Positions 11,144 through 21,456 of a DNA stretch of 64,000 nucleotides are shown here, piece after piece. Both the position numbers and the translations under genes were made by a program. Position 1 is the stretch's first letter. Every line of letters begins with the position of its first letter. Origin of the DNA: Bedellia somnulentella (lineage: Eukaryota; Arthropoda; Insecta; Lepidoptera; Bedelliidae); assembly GCA_963576735.1 (NCBI GenBank), contig OY755184.1, positions 7,316,001 to 7,380,000 of the forward strand, written 5' to 3'. The notes beneath the pieces were generated by a model. The model made no database searches, had not been told where the DNA came from, and saw nothing but the letters and a program-made list of their open reading frames with translations.

Positions 11144-11325
11144 ATCGTTATTAATAATAAATAAAGAATAAATAAAGGAAAGAAAATTTTCGACACAGGC
11201 GGGATTCGAACCCGCGACCTCGGGTATACGCCCCCGTCGCTTTTGCCAATTGAGCTATCAATTCACACAAATAAACCCCACATGAGGTTTTCATGAACAA
11301 AAAGATTTAAATTATCGTTATTAAT
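11144..11325 (-). mobile_element. S3 tRNA-derived SINE, complete form, 12-bp TSD
   Basis: Body 11156-11313. On the minus strand it has a leader, then a tRNA-like head with A box TAGCTCAATTGGC and B box GGTTCGAATCC, and a T-rich tail TTTCTTTCCTTTATTTATTC. The TSD ATCGTTATTAAT is at 11144-11155 and 11314-11325. Copy B has the empty site at 19812-19823. It is not a functional tRNA: there is no acceptor-stem pairing, and a tail is attached. Confidence 0.9.
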
Positions 11326-11754
11326 GTCTACTAACATATAAATTACCTACTTTTGTTAGTAGTATACCATCAATGTCGTCCAATGCACCTTACAGTATAA
11401 AGCTTCTAGTACTTACATTTAGCTTTAAAATAACTGGACTCACATAATTTAACAAATGCCCAAGGATATATTAAGTTTTGTTTCTCTCTTAAACCGGACT
11501 AGCTTTGATATCTCTGGATATTTTTACGTAAATCCTAGCCATATTGGGTGCGTTGTAATTAGCGAGACTTCATCCCTCTCGACCTAGTTGCAGACTTAAT
11601 TGACTTACACAGGAAAAAGGCGAACCTTTATACAGCTTGCAATACAATATTTGCTTTGGTTTTGATATATATGAAACTCTTTGGAAAAATAATGTAGAAA
11701 ACCTTAAAGGAAACGTTTAATTTATTTAAGGTTTCTTATTATAATCAAACGGAA
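11326..11754. other. Duplicated anonymous sequence
   Basis: Matches 19824-20234 of copy B closely. No coding or structural motif recognised. Confidence 0.4.
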
Positions 11755-11935
11755 AGAATGATGTGAGTATTCGTATGTATGTAAAGATTATAAGAGTATG
11801 TATGAGAAGAATGATGCATGTATGAGAAGATTGATGAATGTAAATGAAGTTTGGGAGATTTGCCAGGGTCCTACAAAGTGGCGATCAATAGTTTCTGCCC
11901 ACCCCAATTATACCTGATGGCATGAGTAAATCTTT
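11755..11935 (+). mobile_element. RTE LINE 3' end with C-terminal codons (copy A)
   Basis: Frame shows RRLMNVNEVWEICQGPTKW followed by a SIVSAHPNY run, the usual end of RTE polymerases, then gatggcatgagtaaat. It is 5'-truncated and shared with 20235-20425. Confidence 0.7.
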
Positions 11936-12076
11936 TGAGTCGATATATTGTTATCAACAAACTGCATCCAACAGAGCAAGCGGCTATCAATCCGTAGGTA
12001 CGATATTTGACTCCCAGGGTTGCTCTGACGCATCCGGTTTGTTAATTTAAGTTTGGTAGGATATTGCAAACTGCAT

Positions 12077-12349
12077 CATTTGATTATACATACATACATA
12101 TACTCATGGCTATATTTCCCTAGGAGGGGTAACCAGAGCTAAGGAATTATAAATTATAAATTCCTCAGCCACTTTTGGAAGTTGAGTGGGGAAAAGATGG
12201 TAAAAATAAAGGTTTTTGGTGATGGGTCTCCAACCGCATCGCCCAAAAATCCAATAAAAAGCCCCAATACCCTTAGTCGCCTCTTACGACACCCGTGGGT
12301 AGAAAGGGGTAGCGACATTCTAAGCCGGCACTACACGGCATTTGATTAT
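12077..12349 (-). mobile_element. S1 with 11-bp TSD (copy A); mosaic subtype
   Basis: Body 12088-12338, TSD CATTTGATTAT (12077-12087 and 12339-12349). Its 5' end is of the ccggc/cacggc subtype with cccgtgggtagaaaggggta, while its 3' end (ctaggaggggtaaccagagc) is of the other subtype. Also present in copy B (23415-23680), so older than the duplication. Confidence 0.9.
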
Positions 12350-13098
12350 CTAAAAATTAAAAATATTTTATGTTTTAGAGATGACATAAATGTGTTGGTC
12401 GTACTACTCGTATAACAACGTGGTAGAATTTGGCTAAACCAAAGAATAGAAAAACCCTTTATCTATACTAATATTATAAAGAGGAAAGGTTTGATTTTTT
12501 GTTTGTTTGTTTGAATTGAATAGGCTCCAAAACTACTGGACGGATTTGAAAAATTCTTTCACTGTTTTAATGCTACACTATTCCCGAGTGACATAGGCTA
12601 TATTTCATTTTCAAAAAATTAGGGATCCTTACGTAAACTTCAAAAATGTAACCCAAGGTGTTAAAAAAATACCAAAAAAAATCCTTACATCGCGTGCGCT
12701 GCGAAAACTATTGACAATAGAATAAAATTACGTACTACAATTTTATAGAACACATTATTATCTAAAAAAAATGCCCAGACAGCATGTCTCTAACTATTAT
12801 AGTTATCTCACAACAAGCGTCATTATATAAAATTATTAAAAAATTAAATTAAAATCCTGCTTTAGAAAAGGCTCTTTATTTGTACCTATCTTATCCTTAT
12901 AAAAAACGTATATATTATTTTAGACTACTTCAATACCCTTATATTACTTTTTGAATTATTCAATTCGAACATTCCAAAGTTAGTTATTTCGAATTAAAAA
13001 AATAGATAAAACTCCGCTCGATTAGCTATGCATAGTAAGTTGTTGCAGGCGTCACGAAGGGGTACGGGAGGCTGCTTATCAAAGAGTAAAAGCAAAAT

Positions 13099-13440
13099 TT
13101 GATTGTAGCGACTATTATCACTGGCCCAGCAGCCGGTCAATTAGCTCATATACCGAGGATACCGATGATCCCAACTGATCTGCCAATTCCATTTAAACGG
13201 CTACAATTTCCGGTTAAAACATCTTTTGCTTTAACAATTAATAAGTCCCAAGGCCAAACCTTCAAATTAGTAGGGATTGACCTGCGAAAGAATTGTTTTA
13301 CTCACGGTCAACTGTACGTTGGCCTGTCGCGGGTGGGAGCCCCTGAACATCAATTTATTTTGCTGCCCCAAAATACAACAACGTCAAATATTGTTTACAG
13401 GGAAGCTCTAACTCTATTAATTGAATGGCTTTTGATGTAA
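13099..13440 (+). pseudogene. Helitron Rep/helicase, C-terminal fragment
   Basis: The last ~110 residues of the PIF1-type helicase domain of Helitron replication proteins. Visible motifs are FALTINKSQGQT (residues 43-54, helicase motif V) and HGQLYVGLSRV (69-79, motif VI). The full protein normally exceeds 1000 residues with an HUH nuclease in front; here all of that is missing and upstream sequence is closed in all frames. The start codon given is only the first Met, not a real start. It stops at 13438-13440. No function is expected. Confidence 0.85.
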
Positions 13441-13484
13441 TTACTCATTATAAAAAATAAAAAAAATATATCTAAATATAAATA

Positions 13485-13761
13485 CAAAAAAATATAACAT
13501 ACATACATACATATACTCACGGCTATAAATCCCTAGAAGGCGTAGCCAGAGCTAAGGAATCCGAAATTCCTCAGCCACTTTTGGAAGTTGTGTGGGGAAA
13601 AGATGGTGAAATAAAGGTTGTCGGTGATGGGTCACCAACCGCATCGCCCAAAAATCCCTCAAAAGCTCCAAAACCATTAGTCGCCTGTTACGTACACCCA
13701 GCGGAAGAAATGGGGTAGTGCTATTCTAAGCCGACACTACACAGCAAAAAAATATAACATA
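13485..13761 (-). mobile_element. S1 nested in the Helitron, 17-bp TSD
   Basis: Body 13502-13744, flanked by CAAAAAAATATAACATA at 13485-13501 and 13745-13761. It lies after the helicase remnant. As the Helitron is itself absent from copy B, this is one of the youngest S1 insertions here. Confidence 0.93.
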
Positions 13762-13868
13762 GCTTAAAACTTAAAAAAAATATATTAAAATAATAATACA
13801 TGTAATAAAATAAAAAACAAAATGTTAATGATAATTCATGCCCGAGCGAAGCCGGGACGGGCTGCTAG

Positions 13869-15371
13869 TTATACATATTAAAATAAATATTTGCAAAAAT
13901 AAAGTTTCACAAAACGAAAATGCAGTCAAACATACAAGACAGTAAAAACGACCCCTTTTAATACACTTTAAATCAATAAATTATAAATCCCCCTACTAAA
14001 TATAGGCTCTGAGAGAGCCCTTAATTAACTAACTAAATGAAGGCGCCACTTCTACTAAGCAACATTCATAGAATCGTTTTAACAGTAATACCATTTTACA
14101 TTTCCAGCTTTCTAAAATGGAATGCAACCGAAACTAAGTTTTTTAACAAGTAACTAAACATTTGCAGGCAAAGTTGAAATCGCACAACACACTCTTAGTA
14201 GTTAGGTATTTGGTAAGTAAAGTTAAGAAGTCTCGCAATGTGCAGTCTACAGTAAGCTTCATGGGAAACAAGCATGCGGACTTTGTATCGGTCTAAAATA
14301 AACATTTTAAGTTACTCCGTTGTTCTATACTCGGGGACTGTGCCCTGGCCAAAGTTTCTAAGAAGAATTCGTTCCTGAAGGCTTTCAAGTTTCGTCTTAA
14401 ACTTCACAAATGACACCGACGAGACCGCGATAATTCACCAGCTAATGTCAAAGTTTTGGCGCTAAACTTTTTTCGAAGAGCATTTGGATCTTTTTCTTTG
14501 TGGTTTATGCCTAATGTGCTTGATATCTCTCGATTCTTTTGAACAGATGGCGTATGAAAACCTGAGATTCAGTAATTACATATTTTTATATTTTTTCTAT
14601 ACATTATTTGTATATTTAGAACCAAACTTGACTGGAGAATGTAGCCGCAGCTTTGTATGCCTATATAGGTCGCACAGGTGAATAGGGCTTTACGTGAAGC
14701 GTTTAGTGAAAATTTAAAACTATGTGTAAAAATTGCATATATTTTCTTCTGCTATGAATCAAAGTAAAAATACATTATGCTTGCCCTACTATTGTAGTAT
14801 TGACAAACATTAGATTTTTTAAAGAAAATAATTGGTTTAGGAGTATATTTTGCAGTTCTTAAATTTATACTCTCTATTTTATGCGAAATCACAATCCTAT
14901 GGTGTCAGTTAATAAAAGCACTAACCATTATTTTCGTAGGTGTCGTAGGAGTCGACTCGGGGTGTTGGTGTTTTTTAAATAACTGCTGGTAGCAACTATA
15001 TTCATCTTAAATAAGCGGTTTTAAAATTGCGAACTCTGAATCTCTACCTTCCCCTTTTTAATTTTTAGGCATGAATATAATATAACAAACCAAAATATAG
15101 TATTCAAAATTAAACCAAATAACATAAAATAATTTAGCTCAAAACCTACTAAAAAAAAAATAAACCGCCCAAATAGCCAAGAAAACCAACAAGATCTTTC
15201 GGTCGATGTGTAGAGGGTTGTCAACAAACATGTTCTGGTGGAGTGTCAGACATTTGTCATCTTCACGAGCCACTGCCGAGTGCCGACAAGTGTACACATG
15301 TACCTTGCTGTTAGACGTAAGACACAATTTGGTAGCTGGCGATTTGACTATGTACTTTGATTCGGTATGTT
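13869..15371. other. Duplicated anonymous sequence with two small conserved frames
   Basis: Matches 23800-25322. Frames at 14484-14681 (65 codons, plus) and 15206-15397 (63 codons, plus) survive in both copies with one or two changes each. Recent duplication alone explains that. Neither shows a domain, a plausible initiation context or splice support, so I do not call them genes. Confidence 0.4.
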
Positions 15372-15987
15372 ACATACTGATGTACTTACAGCTATGAATA
15401 CTTAGAAAGGGTAGTCAGAGCTTAAGAATAAGAAATTCTTTAGCCACTTTTGGTAACTTGAGTGGGGAAAAGATTATAAACTAATGGTTATTGGTGATGG
15501 GTCTCCAACCGCATCGCCTAACAATAACATAAACATAACATAAACGTTCACGCCGAATATCCCCGAAGGGGTTGGCAGAGGTACTAATACTTCTGAACAT
15601 CACGTGACTTTGTCACCTGGTGTTAAGAGTACCCACGTTTTGCATGGACAGTGTACTCACGTGATAGGGGGCAGGCCTATCGCCGTTTTATACGAATACA
15701 CTGTCACATGACTAAATACAACTCAGCCATGTGGGTTTCCTCACGATGTTTTCCCTCACCGTTAGCAACCATGATAAATTAACCACACATATGTCTTTAG
15801 AAAAGACAAATTGGTGTAACCCCGACCCAGGATTTGAACACTAGTCGTTTGCACGATAACCGAGTGTTCTACCCACTGGGCTATCACGGTTGTTCGCCTA
15901 ACAACTTCTTCAAAAGCCCCAAAACCCTTTTACGAACACCCATGGGTTGAAATGGGATAGTGCTATACTAAGCCGACACTACACAGC
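15372..15987 (-). mobile_element. S1 split by an S2 insertion (copy A)
   Basis: The S1 halves are 15372-15524 and 15895-15987. Joined at cgcctaacaa they give a normal S1 ending at acactacacagca. Present identically in copy B. Confidence 0.88.
15515..15904 (-). mobile_element. S2 tRNA-derived SINE inside S1, 10-bp TSD (copy A)
   Basis: Body 15525-15894; the TSD CGCCTAACAA is at 15515-15524 and 15895-15904. On the minus strand the head is GTGATAGCCCAGTGGGTAGA (A box) with GTTCAAATCCTGG (B box). The body carries CACGTGAGTACACTGTCCAT, and the 3' end is TTCGGCGTGAACGTTTATG with a (TTATG)n-like tail. Confidence 0.93.
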
Positions 15988-16307
15988 AATTGATTTGGTG
16001 TATTCTTTTGTGTTATTTATGTTTTTAAATATAACTGACTCCTTCGTCTTGCGGTAGCGTTCGACTCACGATCCGAAGTATTCCGATTCAATTCCTGGAT
16101 AAAAACTCACAAATAAAATATGCAAGATTTAACTTTGGAGAACATGCTGTTTTGAATCAGTAAACATTAATATAATTCACCGGGTGATGATATGACAATG
16201 CCGGTGAATTTTCGACGGTCGCTAATAAATTAATTATTCTGAAACTCTATCCAGAGTAGGTATCCAGGTATACCTACCTATCCTTTTTGGGATTCAAAGT
16301 AATACGT
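15988..16307. other. Duplicated anonymous sequence with a tRNA-like scrap
   Basis: Around 16038-16100 ccttcgtcttgcggtagcgt and gattcaattcctggataa vaguely recall A/B boxes but do not form a convincing tRNA. Matches 25920-26240. Confidence 0.35.
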
Positions 16308-16411
16308 AGTGCCGTCTTAGAATATCACTACCCCTTTCTACCAACGGGTGTCGTAAGAGGCGACTAAACGGTGTGGGGCTTTTGTAAGTGGTATTTGGGC
16401 GGTCTGTTAGG
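16308..16411 (+). mobile_element. S1, 5' half only; cut at the duplication junction
   Basis: gtgccgtcttagaatatcac to ggcggtctgttagg is identical to 26240-26342, where the S1 continues to its tail. Here it stops and RTE sequence follows. Confidence 0.85.
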
Positions 16412-17597
16412 CGACTATTAGGCGTTATCTTCATCACACTTTCCATCCCTAGTAAACAAACTTCCCAAATATACAAACTCTTTCACTTGTTCCACTTTCT
16501 TACCATTAATCTCAATCACGCATTCGGTCATATTCACCTCTCTCTCAAAAACCATAGTTTTTGTTTTATCCACATTCACCCTCATTCCCTTTTTTTCAAA
16601 AGACGCACATGCAATATTCATCATCTCTTGCAGCTCTTCCACCGATGATGCAAGTAGCACTTGATCGTCGGCATATAAGAGGCATTTGATGATGAATCCA
16701 CCCATTCTCAATCCATAATCACTTTCACGCAACTCTGTTAAACAGTCATCCATGAACAAATTGAAGAGCCACGGGGAAGCTACACAACCCTGTCGGACAC
16801 CCCGAGAGATCCCGAACCAGTCAGTATTTTCCCCGTTTACTCTCACACATGCACTGGAATCCTCATAGAGTGATACCAGTGCACGTATAAGTCGACTCCC
16901 CAAACCGAACTTGGATAACACCTCCCATAATTACTTTCTTACCACCCTATCATACGCCTTCTCTAAATCAATGAAGGAGCAATACACCTTTCGGTTCTTA
17001 GCTAAGAACTTTTCGGTGATGCTCCTTAAAGAGAAGATTTGGTCCATACATCCCATTCCCTTTCTAAATCCTGCTTGCACATCCCAAAATTTTATCATCC
17101 GTTTCATTCATCACTCTTTCAATCAAAACCTTTACAATACATACAATTTACCGACAATGCTGAGTAGGCTAATTCCACGGTAGTTTCTAGCCTTCTGGTG
17201 TGACCCCTTTTTTTTATATAAAGGCACAATCACCGCTTTGCACCAGTCTTGTGGCACTTTGCCACTCGACCAGCATTTTTGGAAAAGGAAGTACAACCAG
17301 GAAACCACCACCCCTTTACCAGCCCTCAGCATTTCAGTGTTTATCCGGTCATACCCTGCCGCTTTCCCTAGTTTCATACTTTTCATTGCTTTTATTATTT
17401 CTTCCATACTGATCTCACTGTCACTAAAGTCACCCATAACGTCGTTCCAATCAACATTACTGCTGATTGGCGAAGAAATGGATGAATCCTCTTTTTCAAA
17501 GAGTCCCTCAAAATAGTTCTTCCATACTCGTCTTATGCTACTTTCATCCGTCGCCAATTCACCCTGTTCATCTCTATATAATAACCAAACACGCAAG
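16412..17597 (-). pseudogene. RTE-clade LINE reverse transcriptase fragment between the duplication copies
   Basis: Two minus-strand frames make up the reverse-transcriptase region of an RTE-type LINE. The N-terminal piece (17617 to 17132) has KAMKSMKLGKAAGYDRI, VPQDWCKAVIVPLYKKKG and NYRGISLLS. After a frame break near 17100 the C-terminal piece (16921 to 16418) has GVRQGCVASPWLFNLFMDD and the catalytic LLYADDQVLLAS (YADD at residues 83-86 of that frame), then FVYLGSLFTRDG. Endonuclease and C-terminus are absent. Both ends abut halves of S1 elements that are whole elsewhere. The piece is therefore filler at a rearrangement junction and not a simple insertion: it has no tail and no target duplication. 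Confidence 0.85.
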
Positions 17598-17690
17598 CAC
17601 TTAAAAGATACTAACACCGTAAGTCGTCTTTACGATATACCCGAAATGAAATGGTTTAGTGATATTCGGAACCGATATAACACAGCTGTT
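17598..17690 (-). mobile_element. S1, 5' half only; right side of the junction
   Basis: cacttaaaagatac to cgatataacacag equals 8874-8966. The S1 3' half expected to the left is replaced by RTE sequence. Confidence 0.8.
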
Positions 17691-18335
17691 ATTGTTTGTG
17701 TTGTTGATATGATATCTGTTTCTTCTATGGATTAGGATTTAAAAAAGAACAACCACTTTATGATATAAATTACTATCGTAAATTTCTCATCATACCGACC
17801 TCACATCATATGCACAGATGTCCTGAATGACCAGTGTTGCACTGCGACTCTCAAAAGTATACGTGGCAGCCACGCCGCAATCTTAGTCCCCGACATTTAT
17901 CTGTCTTCCTTGCGTATATTAAATAATACTAGCTAATATTAAACAATTATCAACTGGTCCATAAAATAAAAATATTCTTAACTTAAATTTTAAAAATTTA
18001 CCTCTTGAATACTGGAAACTGTTACATCTGATTTGCTCTATTTTTCAATCCGAACAAAGCAGTTTTTCATAAATAATTCAACTGTGAAAAATTCTAAAAG
18101 CTGGAATTTCAAAGAGTGATACTAATCGGTATTTTCTATTTCTAGAAAATATTTTACCGCTAGGTTTATCAACTCGATTCATAATTTAAAAGAGATATTT
18201 CTCCATTTTTAACTCGGTTTCGACTGTTATTATATTCGATGAAAAAACGGTAGATTGTCAATGAATATTTTTATTAAATTTGATATTTTTTAATAAATCA
18301 GTTAGGTCTTTAAGATATTTTAGTTTAATTTTTAT

Positions 18336-18425
18336 TGGAGGCTAAGGAGGTTTGTCAGGGTTGTACCAAGTAACGATCGATACTCCCTGTCTACCCCGAA
18401 CTGTTGGTGTGAGTACATGTATGTT
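18336..18425 (+). mobile_element. RTE 3'-end fragment (copy B)
   Basis: Counterpart of 9607-9700, with a 5-bp deletion in the ccccgatggg box. Confidence 0.6.
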
Positions 18426-19234
18426 TGTTATTGGCATTTAGATGTTAAGATTCTAGAGCTTATTAACTACCAATGGCGTAGAGTCTATTCAACATATTAC
18501 CCATCAGCTACGTCTGAGAATTATTGGATAAGCGCTCAATTATTGTCACTCAAAATAAAAGCAATTATACGTTAAGTAAGTACCTATACTTATCGAGGTT
18601 TAGTTTGTTTCTTAAAATGAATGGTCATTTTTATGATCATAAAAATAGTGGTATGCATAGAAATATACATTGAGAGTTATTTTGTTTCACTGATTCCATC
18701 ATGGTTACTAATGAATATTAAAGTTGGTGTAAGGGTGGGGTCTCAGGTGACGGAACACAAACCTGGGTTACTTTTCAAACTGTTTAGTGAAACGTATACA
18801 AACTACATAAACCGTTTTATGACGTTATCAAAAACACAAAACTATGTTGCCAGGAAGTATGTAAAAACTTTTCAAAACTTGCGTCAATATTTTTCAATTA
18901 AAACTTCCAAAGTAAACGGAGTGGAAACAAAACAGAGCGGAACAAAGAGACCAAACCAACTATGGTTGGGTATTGAATGTTGATAAAGTATGGTCATCGC
19001 AGTAAAGACGGGTTTTCTACGGAATAGTACTGGGATAGATTGTAAATGAGATCATTTTGCGAGCCGCAGCGTGTGACGGCGCGATGTGCTGCAATGCTCT
19101 ACATTTATAACACCATTAGGATTTTATTACGACACTATTTCAAATTGGAATACGTTAAGATTTTTATATTTAGGTGCATTGCAAGTTTCTGTATTATAAC
19201 ATACTCAAACTACGTTTACGCCATACATTTTCGA
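18426..19234. other. Duplicated anonymous sequence with a 120-codon frame
   Basis: The plus-strand frame 18621-18983 is open here but interrupted by S1 and changed in copy A. It has no recognisable domain. The empty site of the copy-A S1 is at about 18656-18671. Confidence 0.4.
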
Positions 19235-19335
19235 AGAGGTGTTAGGTGTACGTGCATTTTTGGTCACCTGGTGTTGGGAGTACCCTCGATTTGCTTGGAC
19301 AGTGCATTTACTTGATACAGGACAAAGCTATCGCA
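19235..19335 (-). mobile_element. S2 relic (copy B)
   Basis: Counterpart of 10780-10885: tcacctggtgttgggagtac and ggacagtgcatttacttgat. Confidence 0.55.
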
Positions 19336-19389
19336 ACATTAACAAACGAACAAACAAACTTGATAAACTAACAAAATACCTGACAATAA

Positions 19390-19500
19390 CATACACAGAT
19401 TATTTGTGTATATGTTGTCCCCATTGGGGTAGACAGAGACTATCGATTGATGATGTGTTGTATCCAGACAAACCTCTCGAGCTTTATATAAATGTCCAAT
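19390..19500 (-). mobile_element. RTE LINE C-terminal scrap (copy B)
   Basis: Minus-strand codons read YKAREVCLDTTHHQSIVSVY followed by PNGDN. This matches the usual RTE C-terminus (EAREVCQDxTKWxSIVSxYPNG). No tail seen. Confidence 0.65.
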
Positions 19501-19511
19501 GTAGTGTAGGT

Positions 19512-19700
19512 AAAATTCTATTAATAAATAAAGAATAAATAAAGGAAAGAAAAATTTCGACACAGGCGGGAATCGAAACCCGCGACCTCGGGTAAACTCC
19601 CCGCCTGTGTCGAAATTTTTCTTTCCTTTATTTATTCTTTATTTATTAGTAATAATCCCCACATGAGATTTTCATGAACAAAAAGATTTAAAATTCTATT
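19512..19700 (-). mobile_element. Fold-back S3 SINE, copy-B-specific, 11-bp TSD
   Basis: Body 19523-19689 with TSD AAAATTCTATT at 19512-19522 and 19690-19700. Its ends are perfect 48-bp inverted arms (19523-19570 and 19600-19647) around a 29-nt loop holding the B-box region. A leader follows the right arm (19648-19689). Compared with the complete S3 at 11156-11313, the A-box half of the tRNA-like head is replaced by an inverted copy of the tail. Copy A has no insertion at this site. Confidence 0.9.
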
Positions 19701-19763
19701 GTTTTAACAAAAAGATTTAAAATTCTATTGTTTTAACAAAAAGATTTAAAATTCTATTATTTA
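19677..19763. repeat. 29-bp unit repeated three times
   Basis: aacaaaaagatttaaaattc plus tattgtttt starts at 19677, 19706 and 19735. The first unit spans the S3 end and its right target duplication, so the repeat arose after S3 inserted. Confidence 0.9.
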
Positions 19764-20234
19764 ATATGTTGTTATCTTTTAAGTGATTATTGATGAGTAA
19801 ATAAAATAAACATCGTTATTAATGTCTACTAAGATATCAATAACCTACTTTTGTTAGTAGTATACCATCAATGTCCAATGCACCTTACAGTATAAAGCTT
19901 CTAGTACTTACATTTAGCTTTAAAATAACTGGACTCACATAATTTAACAAATGCTCACGGATATATTAAGTTTTGTTTCTCTCTTAAACCGGGCTAGCTT
20001 TAATATCTCTGGATATTTTTACGTAAATCCTAGCCATATTGGGTGCGTTGTAATTAGCGAGGCTTCATCCCTCTCGACCCAGTTGCAGACTTAATTGACT
20101 TACACAGGAAAAAGGCGAACCTTTATACAGCTTGCAATACAATATTTGCTTTGGTTTTGATATATATGAAACTCTTTGGAAAAATAATGTAGAAAACCTT
20201 AAAGGAAACGTTTAATTTATTTAAGGTTTCTTAT

Positions 20235-20425
20235 TATAATCAAACGGAAAGAATGATGTGAGTATTCGTATGTATGTAAAGATAGAGTATGTATGAGAAG
20301 AATGATGCATGTATGAGAAGATTGATGAATGTAAATGAAGTTTGGGACATTTGCCGGGGTCGTACAAAGTGGCGATCAATAGTTTCTGCCCACCCCAATT
20401 ATACCTGATGGCATGAGTAAATCTT
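20235..20425 (+). mobile_element. RTE LINE 3' end with C-terminal codons (copy B)
   Basis: Counterpart of 11755-11935 with a 7-bp deletion and the same ccaccccaattatacctgat end. Confidence 0.7.
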
Positions 20426-20631
20426 TTGAGTCGATATATTGTTATCAACAAACTGCATCCAACAGAGCAAGCGGCTATCAATCCGTAGGTACGATATTTG
20501 ACTCCCAGGGTTGCTCTGACGCATCCGGTTTGTTAATTTAAAATTGGTAGGATATTAGTCCGGTCGACAGGTGGTTTCAGATAGAAAAAGGTCGGAATTT
20601 AATGAAACTTGGATATGTTGTTCAGGGATGC

Positions 20632-21456
20632 TTAACCCTTCGTGTGGCAAATTCCCGCTCCGGGAGACAAAGAAAAAGACCTAAAATGGCGGATGTTACT
20701 TTTGACATTAGCGCACATGTGGCATCTGTCCCGCTCCGGGAAAGATAAATATTTCGCGCGTCTGGCGGCCGGCCTGCTCCGGGAAAGTAGCTAAGTGCTG
20801 TTTTAGACGTGTATTTTGACGAATAAAAAGCATTCTGCACTGCTCTAACGTATACTGAAGCTTATTTATAGAACAAAGATAGACTACAGTGCAACAGAAA
20901 TGTCAACAAGGCATTTATTTCAGTTAATGTTCATTGTTCCGTGTGCGGTTGTGTGGGGCGCCTGACAAGGCCCACATTTAGTAATGCTCCTACTGCTAAA
21001 AAAATGTATGGATTGAAGTGATTTTATGACTGTATGTTTTAAATTAGGGTATAGTATTGTAAATACAACACATATATTGACGAGAAAAAGTAAAATTTAT
21101 GAATTATGGTAGATTATGTATCGAAAATCGGAAAAAAACCATGACCCTATCTTAACTTTACGACATTGTTTTATTTTCACACTTTATACATATTTATCGT
21201 ATGCAATATGATAGCGTACTTAATTAAGAATCTAAAATGCTACATTTTATTACGCTTATAATACAGAAAAGCAGTAAAATTTTAGTTTTTCTAAACATCG
21301 AAGACCAGTTTAAATTGTCCTTCCTAGGCCTGCCAGACGTGGTAAAATTTGCAAAATGGCGGCCGCCATACTTGGTCTTTTCTTTTCTCTCCCGGAGCCG
21401 GACAGGCGCCAGATGCGCGTAAATGACCAACATGGCGGCGCCAGGCGAAGGGTTAA
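20632..21456. mobile_element. piggyBac-like MITE nested in the left arm
   Basis: Body 20636-21452 (817 bp) starts CCCTTCGTGTGGC and ends GCCAGGCGAAGGG. TTAA is duplicated at 20632-20635 and 21453-21456; the intact other arm shows the unbroken sequence ttaattaacat. TTAA targeting and CCCT ends fit piggyBac. Both ends share a sub-terminal CTCCGGGAGA motif, with more copies of gctccggga inside. Short frames here are shadows; no transposase. Confidence 0.88.

Larger units (their letters stand above)
12462..13868 (+). mobile_element. Helitron with helicase remnant, copy-A-specific
   Basis: 5' end TCTATACTAATATTATAAAG at 12462, 3' end CCCGAGCGAAGCCGGGACGG hairpin then CTAG ending at 13868, inserted between A and T. 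In copy B (near 23790-23800) the site lacks it. The element is internally deleted to 1.4 kb including a later S1, so it is not autonomous. Confidence 0.92.
8874..16411 (+). repeat. Large direct duplication, copy A (7.5 kb)
   Basis: From cacttaaaagatac at 8874 to ggcggtctgttagg ending at 16411 the sequence matches 17598-26342, with scattered substitutions and insertions or deletions. Copy-specific insertions in A are an S1 (9946-10196), an S3 (11156-11313) and a Helitron (12462-13868). Both breakpoints lie within S1 elements. Confidence 0.9.

Noticed and set aside
11190..11275. Functional tRNA gene on the minus strand
   Set aside because: It is part of S3, with leader, tail and a 12-bp target duplication.
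14484..14681. Conserved small protein gene in both duplicates
   Set aside because: Preservation in a recent duplicate is not evidence of selection; no domain, and it lies in otherwise anonymous DNA.
18621..18983. 120-codon gene in copy B
   Set aside because: Broken in copy A, no recognisable motif, AT-rich codons.
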